DNA of 64,000 nucleotides. It comes from Azospirillum oryzae (GTDB lineage: Bacteria > Pseudomonadota > Alphaproteobacteria > Azospirillales > Azospirillaceae). Under the pieces are notes generated by a model that ran no database searches, had not been told where the DNA came from, and saw only the letters and a list, made by a program, of their open reading frames with translations. Below, one piece after another: positions 19,271 to 27,588 of this stretch. Every line of letters starts with the position of its first letter. Position 1 is the first letter of the stretch. Both the position numbers and the translations under genes were made by a program. The stretch is from contig NZ_VTTM01000008.1 of NCBI RefSeq assembly GCF_008364795.1, positions 207,449 to 271,448 on the forward strand, given 5' to 3'.

Positions 19271-19909
19271 CTTAGGGTTTCCCGACTGAGAGTTGAACAA
19301 TTTAGAGTATTCCCCGTCTGCGGCCGGCCGACCATAACTCCCGCCCCGGCGGCGTTCAAGCGAAAGCATCCCCCGGCACCGGAGGGGCGGCAGAGGGAAT
19401 GGCTGGGTGGGAACGACTGGCCGGGTGGACCCTCCTGAAAAAGAACAGGGGGGGGAACGGACCTTTGGTTTCCCCCGTTTACCCGAAAGATCGGAGAGGT
19501 GGTGACTCTGTCCAGGGATTTCCGTTATCACGAAAGAAAATTTTACAGTAAACATTCGGAACGTCGGCACTATCCGGGCTAATGCCACGGGAACCGCCGG
19601 AGTTCCGCGTCCTATGCGTATCAGTAAACTTCAAGTCGAAATCAAACGCGACTTTCCTATGCGCAGGATAGGGACATGCCTTGTCATGAGGTTGCTATCC
19701 GATGTGCGATCCACCATTGGGGGTCGCAACGGTAATTTTATAAGCCCATGGGGTTAGATCCGGATTAGAGCTAAAAAAGCTCATCCGATAGGGCCATAAC
19801 TAGCCTTGAGAAGCGGCGATTGCCCGATTTGCAGGAAAGACGCACCGATTGCCGAAGTCCGGGAAAAACCGGAGTGCCCGGCGGAGCGGTGACGCAAAAG
19901 GAGGCCGTT
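19271..19909. promoter_or_regulatory. AT-rich divergent control region between the polysaccharide and sulfation operons
   Basis: This is 640 bp with no convincing gene and a clearly lower GC content than its surroundings, notably 19500-19800. It must hold promoters for wzm (leftward) and for the sulfotransferase operon (rightward). A hairpin with GAGCT/AGCTC arms extended by CGGAT/ATCCG lies at about 19762-19788. AAAAGGAGG at 19896-19904 is the ribosome site of the rightward operon. I could not identify individual -35/-10 elements with confidence. Confidence 0.55.
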
Positions 19910-20968
19910 GTGTTTTGGAATGCAAAGACCCTGACAGCCGATCACTATGCCGCATCGTTAAGAAATCACTTCGGTGACGGTGCGGTCCATCGTCTTCAGA
20001 AAGAGATCGGTTTTGTTGGAAAGCGGCTTCTTAGACTTCCCAGCACGGAAAGATCGAGCTTCTTCGATCCCTGGTTCACAGAGGAGAACGCCCGTCATCT
20101 GCGGTCGGTCGCCCAGTCGGTCCGCGGGATCATGCCGGACGCCGCCGGTGCGGCCGGTGCCGCTCCCCGCGCCGCTCCCCGCATCGTCTTCCTGCACGGG
20201 GTCATGCCGCGCAGCGGCACCAACTATCTCCAGAGCCTGCTGGAGCTGCATCCCGACGTGGTGGTCAACCCCCACGGCGTCCGGGAGCTTCCCTTCCTGA
20301 ACACGGTGGAGGACGCGCGCATCTATGAGGGGCGCTTCCTGCGTCTCTATCAACGAAACCGGGAATCGTTCAGCGATCTGGAAACCTTCTGCTATATGGT
20401 CAGTGGCTTCCTCCGTCGCATCGAAGCCGAATTCCCGGCGGACAAGACGGTGGTGATCAAGTCGCCCCACACCCGGATGATGCGCTATTTCCCCTACCTG
20501 TTCCCGACGGAGCGCTGCCTGATCGTGCTGCGCGACGGCCGCCGAGCGGTGCAGTCCACCATCGACACCTGGCCGCTGCGCTTCCTCGGCCGCACCTTCG
20601 CCGACGTCTGCCGTGAATGGAGCTTCGGCACCGAGGCGGCGCTGGAGGCGCAGAGCCGGATGAGCGCCGACGCCTGCCGTCTGGTCCGCTTCGAGGACGC
20701 GGTGGCCTCCCCCGACGGCACCGCCCGCGACCTGCTGCGCTTCCTGGACCTGAGCGAGGAGCGCTATCCGTTCGAGCGGATCGGCGACCTGCCCATCCTG
20801 GGATCGTCCCGCGTCTCGCGCCGCGATGGCGAGGTCAGCTGGACCCCCGTCAAGAAACCCGAAGGCTTCGACCCGTCGAAGCGCCAGATCGACTGGTCGC
20901 GCAAGCGTCGGACCGTGTTCGACGCCGTGGCCGGAGACATGCAGAAGAAGGCCGGCTATGCTGCTTGA
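19910..20968 (+). CDS. PAPS-dependent sulfotransferase
   Basis: This cytoplasmic enzyme should transfer sulfate from PAPS to a carbohydrate or other small acceptor. The 5'-phosphosulfate-binding loop is GVMPRSGTNYLQSLLELHP (about residue 97 on) and the 3'-phosphate-binding strand is CLIVLRDGRRAVQSTID (about 203 on), the two hallmarks of the superfamily. The GTG at 19910 is preferred because AAAAGGAGG lies 5 nt upstream; in-frame extension to 19820 is possible but unsupported. The length is about 352 residues. The next gene, cysD, starts inside its last codons (11-bp overlap), so the acceptor-modifying enzyme and the PAPS-making enzymes are co-translated, as in nodH-nodP-nodQ-type modules. The acceptor is unknown; the divergent glycan operon is the natural candidate. 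Confidence 0.9.
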   Translation: MFWNAKTLTADHYAASLRNHFGDGAVHRLQKEIGFVGKRLLRLPSTERSSFFDPWFTEENARHLRSVAQSVRGIMPDAAGAAGAAPRAAPRIVFLHGVMPRSGTNYLQSLLELHPDVVVNPHGVRELPFLNTVEDARIYEGRFLRLYQRNRESFSDLETFCYMVSGFLRRIEAEFPADKTVVIKSPHTRMMRYFPYLFPTERCLIVLRDGRRAVQSTIDTWPLRFLGRTFADVCREWSFGTEAALEAQSRMSADACRLVRFEDAVASPDGTARDLLRFLDLSEERYPFERIGDLPILGSSRVSRRDGEVSWTPVKKPEGFDPSKRQIDWSRKRRTVFDAVAGDMQKKAGYAA

Positions 20969-21980
20969 TCCACTGCTCGACCCCCACCCCGCGGCCAAGG
21001 ATCGCTCCGGGGCCGCGACCGGTTCCCCCGGTTCCGTCCCTGCTTCCGAGGACAGCTTGCCCGCCATCCTGACCACGCCGGCCCGCCTCACCCACTTGCA
21101 AAGGCTGGAGGCGGAGAGCATCCACATCATGCGCGAGGTGGCGGCCCAGTTCCAGAAGCCGGTCATGCTCTATTCGGTGGGCAAGGACAGCTCGGTGCTG
21201 CTGCATCTGGCGATGAAGGCCTTCCATCCGTCGAAGCCGCCCTTCCCGCTGCTGCATGTCGACACGACCTGGAAGTTCCGGGAGATGATCGAATTCCGCG
21301 ACCGCACGGCGCAGGAGTTGGGCATCGACCTGATGGTCCACATCAACCGGGACGGCGTGCGCCAGGGCATCGGCCCCTTCACCCACGGCTCGGCCGTCCA
21401 CACCGACGTGATGAAGACGCAAGGGCTCAAGCAGGCGCTCGACGCCCACGGCTTCGACGCCGCCTTCGGCGGGGCACGCCGCGACGAGGAGAAGAGCCGC
21501 GCCAAGGAGCGCATCTTCTCCTTCCGCACGGCTTCCCACCGCTGGGAGCCGAAGAACCAGCGGCCGGAGCTGTGGAGCCTCTACAACGGCCGGATCAACA
21601 AGGGCGAGAGCATCCGCGTCTTCCCGCTGTCGAACTGGACCGAACTGGACATCTGGCAATACATCCACCAGGAGAACATCCCGGTCGTCCCCCTCTATTT
21701 CGCCAAGCCGCGCCCGGTGGTGGAGCGTGACGGCACGCTCATCATGGTCGATGACGACCGCCTGCCGCTGAAGCCCGGCGAGACGCCGGAGATGGCCTGG
21801 GTGCGCTTCCGCACGCTCGGCTGCTATCCGCTGACCGGGGCCGTGCGTAGCACCGCCGCCACCCTGCCCGAGATCATCCGCGAAATGCTGCTGTCCACCA
21901 GTTCGGAACGGCAGGGCCGCGTGATCGACCAGGACGCCGCCGCTTCCATGGAAGCGAAGAAGCAGGAAGGCTACTTCTGA
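20958..21980 (+). CDS. cysD: Sulfate adenylyltransferase subunit 2 (CysD/NodP)
   Basis: CysD is the ATP pyrophosphatase subunit that, with the GTPase CysN, makes adenosine 5'-phosphosulfate from ATP and sulfate. The PP-loop is LYSVGKDSSVLLHLA (about residue 70), followed by LLHVDTTWKFREMIEFRD and the family-specific GGARRDEEKSRAKERIFSFR. The C-terminus with LRTLGCYPLTGAVRS is intact. The protein is about 340 residues, roughly 40 longer than usual, because of a Pro/Gly/Ser-rich N-terminal extension. The ATG at 20958 overlaps the sulfotransferase end and has GAAGAAGG upstream; a shorter start cannot be excluded. Confidence 0.96.
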   Translation: MLLDPLLDPHPAAKDRSGAATGSPGSVPASEDSLPAILTTPARLTHLQRLEAESIHIMREVAAQFQKPVMLYSVGKDSSVLLHLAMKAFHPSKPPFPLLHVDTTWKFREMIEFRDRTAQELGIDLMVHINRDGVRQGIGPFTHGSAVHTDVMKTQGLKQALDAHGFDAAFGGARRDEEKSRAKERIFSFRTASHRWEPKNQRPELWSLYNGRINKGESIRVFPLSNWTELDIWQYIHQENIPVVPLYFAKPRPVVERDGTLIMVDDDRLPLKPGETPEMAWVRFRTLGCYPLTGAVRSTAATLPEIIREMLLSTSSERQGRVIDQDAAASMEAKKQEGYF

Positions 21981-23923
21981 TGCTGAAGGAACTCGATCCC
22001 GTCGCCGCTCCCGCCATCGCGACCTCCGACATCGCTCCCGCCGATGCCGCTGCGGAGGTGCAGGAGTATCTCGCCCGCCAGAACAGCAAGGACCTGCTGC
22101 GCTTCATCACCTGCGGGTCGGTGGACGACGGCAAGTCGACGCTGATCGGCCGGCTGCTCTACGACTGCAAATGCCTGTTCGAGGACCAGCTGGCCAGCCT
22201 GGAGACGGACTCCGGCCGTTTCGGCACCACCGGCGCCGGCCAGCTCGACCTCGCGCTGCTGGTCGACGGGCTGGCGGCGGAGCGCGAGCAGGGCATCACC
22301 ATCGACGTCGCCTACCGCTTCTTCACCACCGAGCGCCGCAAGTTCATCGTCGCCGACACGCCGGGCCACGAGCAGTACACCCGCAACATGGTCACCGGCG
22401 CGTCCACCGCCGACGCCGCGGTGCTGCTGGTCGACGCGCGCAAGGGCGTGCTGACCCAGACCCGGCGCCACAGCACCATCGTCTCGCTGCTTGGCGTGCG
22501 CCATGTCGTGCTGGCGGTCAACAAGATGGATGCCGTCGGCTGGGACCGCGAGACCTTCGAGCGCATCGCCGCCGACTACCGCGTCTTCGCGGCGCGCATC
22601 GGCATCACCGACGTCACCTGCATCCCGGTCTCCGCGCTGACCGGCGACAACGTCACCAAGCCGTCGGACTCCATGGCCTGGTACGGCGGCCCTACCCTGC
22701 TCGGCCATCTGGAGAGCGTCGACGCCGCGGCGGAGCGGAAGCTCGGCTCCTTCCGCATGGCGGTGCAGTGGGTGAACCGGCCGAACCAGGACTTCCGCGG
22801 CTTCAGCGGCACGGTGGTCGGCGGCGCGGTGCGCGTCGGCGACGACGTCGCCATCCTGCCCGGCGGCCGGACCAGCCGGGTGGCCCGCCTCGTCACCATG
22901 GACGGCGACCTTGAGACGGCGGAGCCCGGACAAGCCGTCACCCTGGTGCTGGCTGACGAGGTCGACGCCAGCCGCGGCGACATGATCGTCGCCGCCGCCG
23001 GCCGGCCGGAGGTGGCCGACCAGTTCGCCGCCCATGTGGTGTGGATGGACGAGCAGCCGCTGCTGCCCGGCCGCTCCTATCTGCTGCGGGCCGGTACGGC
23101 GACGGTCGGCGCCCAGGTGACGGAGCTGAAGCATTCCATCAACGTCAACACCCAGGAGCATGCCGCCGCCAAGCATCTGGATCTCAACGACGTCGGCTTC
23201 TGCAATCTGGCGCTCGACCGCCCGATCCCGTTCGACGCCTATGCCGACAGCCGCGAGACCGGCAGCTTCATCCTGATCGACCGGCTGACCAACGCCACCG
23301 CCGGCTGCGGCATGATCCGCTTCCCCCTGCGCCGCGCCTCCAACATCCACCGCCACGCCACGAAGGTGGACAAGGCGGCGCGGGCGGGGGACTTGCAGAA
23401 GCCCTGCGTGCTGTGGTTCACCGGCCTGTCCGGTTCCGGCAAGTCCAGCGTCGCCGACCGGCTGGAGCAGGAGCTGCACCGTCTGGGACGGCGCACCATG
23501 ATCCTGGACGGCGACAATGTCCGCCATGGCCTGAACAGGGATCTGGGCTTCACCGACGAGGACCGGGTGGAGAACATCCGCCGCGTCGCCGAGGTGTCGA
23601 AGCTGATGGTGGAGGCCGGGCTGATCGTGCTGGTCAGCTTCATCTCCCCCTTCCGCGAGGAGCGCCGGATGGCGCGCACCCTGGTGGAGGACGGCGAGTT
23701 CCTGGAGATCTTCATGGATACGCCGCTGGAGGTCTGCGAGGCGCGCGACCCCAAGGGGCTGTACAGGAAGGCGCGCGCCGGCCAGCTCCCCCACTTCACC
23801 GGCATCGACAGCGCCTACGAGCCGCCGGAAGCCCCGGAGATCACCTTGAAGGGCGGCGAACACGGCACCGACGAGATGGTCGCCCAGGTGATCGAGGAGC
23901 TGCGGCGGCGCGGGGTGATCTGA
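21980..23923 (+). CDS. cysNC: Bifunctional sulfate adenylyltransferase subunit 1 / APS kinase (CysNC/NodQ)
   Basis: This fusion of 647 residues couples APS synthesis to its phosphorylation to PAPS. The N-terminal elongation-factor-like GTPase has GSVDDGKSTLIGRLLYD (about residue 37), DTPGHEQYTRNMVTGAS and NKMD. The C-terminal APS kinase, from about residue 470, has FTGLSGSGKSSVADRLE, LDGDNVRHGLNRDLGF and FISPFREER. Its start overlaps the cysD stop by one base (TGATG). It ends just before a strong terminator. In a gene set without assimilatory reductases, the PAPS made here is most likely meant for the sulfotransferase. Confidence 0.97.
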   Translation: MLKELDPVAAPAIATSDIAPADAAAEVQEYLARQNSKDLLRFITCGSVDDGKSTLIGRLLYDCKCLFEDQLASLETDSGRFGTTGAGQLDLALLVDGLAAEREQGITIDVAYRFFTTERRKFIVADTPGHEQYTRNMVTGASTADAAVLLVDARKGVLTQTRRHSTIVSLLGVRHVVLAVNKMDAVGWDRETFERIAADYRVFAARIGITDVTCIPVSALTGDNVTKPSDSMAWYGGPTLLGHLESVDAAAERKLGSFRMAVQWVNRPNQDFRGFSGTVVGGAVRVGDDVAILPGGRTSRVARLVTMDGDLETAEPGQAVTLVLADEVDASRGDMIVAAAGRPEVADQFAAHVVWMDEQPLLPGRSYLLRAGTATVGAQVTELKHSINVNTQEHAAAKHLDLNDVGFCNLALDRPIPFDAYADSRETGSFILIDRLTNATAGCGMIRFPLRRASNIHRHATKVDKAARAGDLQKPCVLWFTGLSGSGKSSVADRLEQELHRLGRRTMILDGDNVRHGLNRDLGFTDEDRVENIRRVAEVSKLMVEAGLIVLVSFISPFREERRMARTLVEDGEFLEIFMDTPLEVCEARDPKGLYRKARAGQLPHFTGIDSAYEPPEAPEITLKGGEHGTDEMVAQVIEELRRRGVI

Positions 23924-23949
23924 CCGGGCAGCGCCCCGATGAGGGGAAG

Positions 23950-23983
23950 GGTGTCCGCTTCCATCGGGAGCGGACACCTTTTT
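23950..23983 (+). terminator. Intrinsic terminator of the sulfation operon
   Basis: GGTGTCCGCT (23950-23959) pairs perfectly with AGCGGACACC (23969-23978) across a 9-nt loop and is followed by TTTTT. It stands between the convergent cysNC and mtnP genes. Confidence 0.92.
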
Positions 23984-23993
23984 CCATTGTGGA

Positions 23994-24881
23994 TCACCCC
24001 AGCGTGCGCTTCACGATCAGCGACAGCTTTTCCAGCATCGCCGGATCGCGGTGGGAGGGGGCGGTCATGATGGCGTTGTCCAGCGCGGTGTGGCAGCCCT
24101 GGGTGCACGCACCCTCGCGCCCCGCCACCTTCGGCGCCAGGGCCGAGACCAGCGCGCGCGCCCTGCCGGCATTGGCGACCACCACCCGGATCACCGCATC
24201 GACCGACACATGGTCGTGCCCCTCGTGCCAGCAGTCGTAATCGGTGACCATGGCGACGGTCGCGTAGCACATCTCCGCCTCGCGGGCGAGCTTGGCCTCC
24301 GGCATGTTGGTCATGCCGATGACGTCGCAGCCCCAGCTGCGGTAGAGGTTCGATTCGGCGACGGTGGAGAATTGCGGCCCCTCCATCACCATGTAGGTGC
24401 CGCGCCGCTGGTGCGGGATGTCCAGCTCGACCAGCGCCTGCTCGATCAGGTCGCCCAGCCGGCCGCAGACCGGATGGCCCAGCGCCACATGGGCGACCAG
24501 CCCGCTGCCGAAGAAGGTTTTGTCGCGGGCGAAAGTGCGGTCGATGAACTGGTCGATCACCACGAAGGTGCCCGGCGGCAGATGCTCCTTCAGCGAGCCG
24601 ACCGCCGACACCGACAGGATCTCGGTCACACCCAGCTGCTTAAGCGCATGGATGTTGGCGCGGAAATTCAGCTCCGACGGCGGGATGCGGTGGCCGCGGC
24701 CGTGGCGCGGCAGGAAGACCAGCTTCTGCCCCGCCAGCTCGCCGGTCAGCAGTTCGTCCGACGGGTCGCCGAAGGGCGTGGTCACCTTGACCCAGCGGGT
24801 GTTCTCCAGCCCGTCGATGTCGTACAGGCCGCTGCCGCCGATCACCCCCAGAACCGTTTCGCCAACCGCATCACTGCTCAT
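23994..24881 (-). CDS. mtnP: S-methyl-5'-thioadenosine phosphorylase
   Basis: MtnP phosphorolyses methylthioadenosine, a by-product of polyamine and N-acyl-homoserine-lactone synthesis, to adenine and methylthioribose-1-phosphate. The 295-residue protein shows the PNP-family features GVIGGSGLYDIDGL, LPRHGRGHRIPPSELNFRANIHAL, SVSAVGSL and MEGPQFSTVAESNLYRSWGCDVIGMTN, the MTA-type substrate pocket. It is divergent from mtnA, whose enzyme uses its product, with a 150-bp shared promoter region. Confidence 0.96.
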   Translation of the reverse strand: MSSDAVGETVLGVIGGSGLYDIDGLENTRWVKVTTPFGDPSDELLTGELAGQKLVFLPRHGRGHRIPPSELNFRANIHALKQLGVTEILSVSAVGSLKEHLPPGTFVVIDQFIDRTFARDKTFFGSGLVAHVALGHPVCGRLGDLIEQALVELDIPHQRRGTYMVMEGPQFSTVAESNLYRSWGCDVIGMTNMPEAKLAREAEMCYATVAMVTDYDCWHEGHDHVSVDAVIRVVVANAGRARALVSALAPKVAGREGACTQGCHTALDNAIMTAPSHRDPAMLEKLSLIVKRTLG

Positions 24882-25033
24882 GCCCTGCTCTCCCCGCTGA
24901 AGCCGGTGCGACTATTCCGGGCAGACCGGGAGAAGGCAACAGCGGACTTCCTCCACAAGCGGCCACAAGCAGATTGATGCAGGCCCGTCCGCTCACTACT
25001 CTCGCCAGCCCGGCTTTTGATGGAGTGTCAGTC

Positions 25034-26125
25034 ATGCGGATCGACGGGACGGCCTATCGCACCATCTGGCCGGACGGCGAGGGTGCCGTCGCCATCATCG
25101 ACCAGACCCGGCTGCCGCACGACTTCGCCGTCGTCCGCCTGACCAGCCTGGAGGAGGCCGCCCACGCCATCCGCGCCATGCTGGTGCGCGGCGCCCCGCT
25201 GATCGGTGCCGCGGCGGCCTACGGCGTGGCCCTGGCCCTGCGCGCCGACGCCAGCGACCGCGGGCTGGAGCGGGCCTGCGCCACCCTGCTGGCGACCCGC
25301 CCGACGGCGGTCAACCTGCGCTGGGCGCTGGAGCGCATGCGCGGCCTGCTGGCCCCGCTGCCGGAGGCCCAACGCGTCGGGGCCGCCGAGGCGGAGGCCG
25401 CGGCCATCGCCGACGAGGATGTCGAGATCAACCGCTCCATCGGCCTGCACGGCGCGGCGTTGATCCGCGCCGCGGCGGCGAACAAGGTTCCGGGTGAGCC
25501 GGTCAATGTGCTGACCCACTGCAACGCCGGCTGGCTCGCCACCGTCGACTGGGGCACGGCGCTCGCCCCCGTCTATGCCGCCTTCGAGCAGGGCATCCCG
25601 CTGCATGTCTGGGTGGACGAGACGAGGCCGCGCAACCAGGGCGCCAGCCTGACCGCCTGGGAGCTGAAGCACCACGGCGTCCCCCACACCGTCATCGCTG
25701 ACAATGTCGGCGGCCATCTGATGCAGCATGGCAAGGTCGACCTGTGCATCGTCGGCACCGACCGCACCACCGCGACCGGCGACGTCTGCAACAAGATCGG
25801 CACCTATCTGAAGGCGTTGGCCGCGCACGACAACGGCGTGCCCTTCTATGTCGGGCTGCCGTCGCCGACCATCGACTGGACCATCGGCGACGGCGTGCGC
25901 GACATCCCCATCGAGGAGCGCGACGGCCGCGAGGTGAGCGAGCTGACCGGCCGCACCGCCGACGGCCGGATCGAGACGGTGCGCGTCACCCCCGACGGCA
26001 GCCCGGTCGCCAATTACGCCTTCGACGTCACGCCGGCCCGGCTGGTGACCGGCCTGATCACCGAACGCGGCGTCTGCCCCGCCACGCGCGACGGACTGCT
26101 GGGACTGTTTCCCGAGCGGGGCTGA
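25034..26125 (+). CDS. mtnA: S-methyl-5-thioribose-1-phosphate isomerase
   Basis: MtnA isomerises methylthioribose-1-phosphate to methylthioribulose-1-phosphate. Family signatures are VRGAPLIGAAAAYG, THCNAGWLATVDWGTAL with the catalytic Cys, VDETRPRNQGASLTAWEL and VGTDRTTATGDVCNKIGTY with the catalytic Asp. The ATG at 25034 gives 363 residues and the usual MRIDGTAYRTIW opening; an upstream TTG/ATG at 24974-24977 would add 19-20 residues. The rest of the classical salvage pathway is not here. In Rhodospirillales the product can enter other routes, such as the MTA-isoprenoid shunt. Confidence 0.95.
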   Translation: MRIDGTAYRTIWPDGEGAVAIIDQTRLPHDFAVVRLTSLEEAAHAIRAMLVRGAPLIGAAAAYGVALALRADASDRGLERACATLLATRPTAVNLRWALERMRGLLAPLPEAQRVGAAEAEAAAIADEDVEINRSIGLHGAALIRAAAANKVPGEPVNVLTHCNAGWLATVDWGTALAPVYAAFEQGIPLHVWVDETRPRNQGASLTAWELKHHGVPHTVIADNVGGHLMQHGKVDLCIVGTDRTTATGDVCNKIGTYLKALAAHDNGVPFYVGLPSPTIDWTIGDGVRDIPIEERDGREVSELTGRTADGRIETVRVTPDGSPVANYAFDVTPARLVTGLITERGVCPATRDGLLGLFPERG

Positions 26126-26128
26126 GGG

Positions 26129-26147
26129 CGTCACCGGCACGGTGACG
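26129..26147. terminator. Compact hairpin between convergent mtnA and udgX genes
   Basis: CGTCACCG and CGGTGACG form an 8-bp stem with a 3-nt loop that fills almost the whole 23-bp gap between the two stop codons. No U-tract is evident, so bidirectional termination is probable but not certain. Confidence 0.5.
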
Positions 26148-26148
26148 G

Positions 26149-27573
26149 TCAGGCGTCTGGCGGCTCCCCCACCATCTCCCGCGCCCGCCGCAGGTCGGCG
26201 ACGAAATCGCGATAGGCCTGCTCCGCCGTCTCTCCGGCCGGCAGGCGCAGCAGGTAGGACGGGTGGACGGTGACGAAGCCGTTCCAGTCGCCGAAGCCCA
26301 TCGGCCCGCGTTCCCGCAGGACCGACACGCTGCGTCCGGTCAGCGCCAGGGCCGCCGTGGCGCCCAGCGTCACCACCAGACGCGGGCGGACGAAGCCCAG
26401 CTCCTTCATCAGCCACCAGCGGTAATGCTTCACCTCGCCGGCGGTCGGCGACTGGTGCAGGCGGCGCTTGCCGCGGGCGACGAACTTGAAATGCTTCACC
26501 GCGTTGGTCAGGTAGGCGGCGCTGCGCTCGATCCCGGCCTCCTCCAGCGCGCGGGTCAGCAGCTGCCCGGCCGGGCCGACGAAGGGGCGGCCCTCCAGGT
26601 CCTCCTGGTCGCCGGGCTGCTCGCCGACGATGGCGATGGCGGCTCCCACCGGCCCCTCGCCCGGCACCGCCTGCGTCGCCCCCGGCACCAGCGGATCCGC
26701 CGCCAGGATGATGCGGTTCAGCTCGGCCAGCGTCGCCGGCTCCTGCCGGGCCATGGCGGCGACGGCCTTGTCGGGGTTGCGGCGGCGGGGGGTGGCGGCT
26801 TCCGCCTCGATCATCGCCTGCACCCGCGCAGGCGCGGAGCGGATCATACCGGGAATGGCCGCCGCCTCCGGCAAATTGGCCCAGTATTTCCGCGGCATCT
26901 CCGCCCGCATTGCCGCGGGGTTCACCCGCGCCGGGTTGAAGGTGCTCTCGTAATAGCGCTGCCAGCCCTCGGCGAAGCGGTCGTCACGGTCGAGCCCCTC
27001 CGGCTTCACCGCCGCCGGCCCGACGGTCAGCGACCGCCGGTCCCACTGCAGCGAGCCCACCGGCGTCAGGATCGTCCAGACCAGACTCTCGAAGCGCTCG
27101 ACGAAGAAGGGGGCGGTGGCCTCGACGATGAAATGGTCGGGCTCGAACCACGCGACATAGCGCTCGGCCCCATCAGGATCCCTCACCTCGCGGAAGCGCA
27201 GGAAGGCGTGCATCTTGTGCAGGTCGCGCCTTACCGCCTTGTCCAGCAGCGCCAGCCGGTGCACCAGCGGGTCGGCATGGTGGTCGAGCATGTCGCGCTC
27301 CCCCCGCAGCACCCGCCAGACCAGCCGGTGCAACAGGGCGTAGCGTTCCGGATCGCGGTGGCAGACCACGCTTTCGATCAGCGCCCCCACCGGGCGCGGC
27401 AGCGATACCGGCGGCGCGTCCGCCGGCAGAGGTGCGTCATCCCCGAACAGCGACGGCGCCGCCCCGACGCTCCACACCACCTCGCCCGGATCGGCGCCGA
27501 GCGCGACCAGCCCGCGCAGCGCGCGGCGGAAGCCGTCGAGGTCGGCGCCGTCCTTCAGGTCCACGCGGTACAT
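26149..27573 (-). CDS. DUF4130 - UdgX fusion: uracil-DNA-binding/glycosylase family protein
   Basis: The N-terminal ~230 residues match the DUF4130 DNA-metabolism family (ESVVCHRDPERYALLHRLVWRVL, DLHKMHAFLRFREV, the paired HFIVEATAPFFVERF). The C-terminal ~180 residues are a UdgX-type uracil-DNA glycosylase: GEQPGDQEDLEGRPFVGPAG (about residue 317), KHFKFVARGKRRLHQSP (about 360-375) and HPSYLLR (about 437). In characterised UdgX the loop is KRRIH and its His becomes covalently bonded to the abasic site; here the loop reads KRRLH with the His kept. The start is either ATG 27573 (chosen, family-like MYRVDL) or GTG 27585. It follows the radical SAM gene by about 15 bp in one SOS-boxed operon. 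Confidence 0.92.
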   Translation of the reverse strand: MYRVDLKDGADLDGFRRALRGLVALGADPGEVVWSVGAAPSLFGDDAPLPADAPPVSLPRPVGALIESVVCHRDPERYALLHRLVWRVLRGERDMLDHHADPLVHRLALLDKAVRRDLHKMHAFLRFREVRDPDGAERYVAWFEPDHFIVEATAPFFVERFESLVWTILTPVGSLQWDRRSLTVGPAAVKPEGLDRDDRFAEGWQRYYESTFNPARVNPAAMRAEMPRKYWANLPEAAAIPGMIRSAPARVQAMIEAEAATPRRRNPDKAVAAMARQEPATLAELNRIILAADPLVPGATQAVPGEGPVGAAIAIVGEQPGDQEDLEGRPFVGPAGQLLTRALEEAGIERSAAYLTNAVKHFKFVARGKRRLHQSPTAGEVKHYRWWLMKELGFVRPRLVVTLGATAALALTGRSVSVLRERGPMGFGDWNGFVTVHPSYLLRLPAGETAEQAYRDFVADLRRAREMVGEPPDA

Positions 27574-27588
27574 GGGGCGATACACGGC

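Noticed and set aside
21980..23923. cysNC as part of sulfate assimilation
   Set aside because: Not fully excluded, but no cysH, cysI or cysJ lies nearby and the operon is headed by a sulfotransferase, so PAPS supply for sulfation is the better reading.
13321..23923. The sulfation operon as a genuine nodulation (nodHPQ) locus
   Set aside because: No nodA, nodB or nodC genes and no nod-box were seen; the glycan-export context fits LPS or EPS sulfation better.
24325..24365. GGTTCGATTCG resembling a tRNA T-arm
   Set aside because: It lies inside mtnP coding sequence, with no acceptor or anticodon stem around it.
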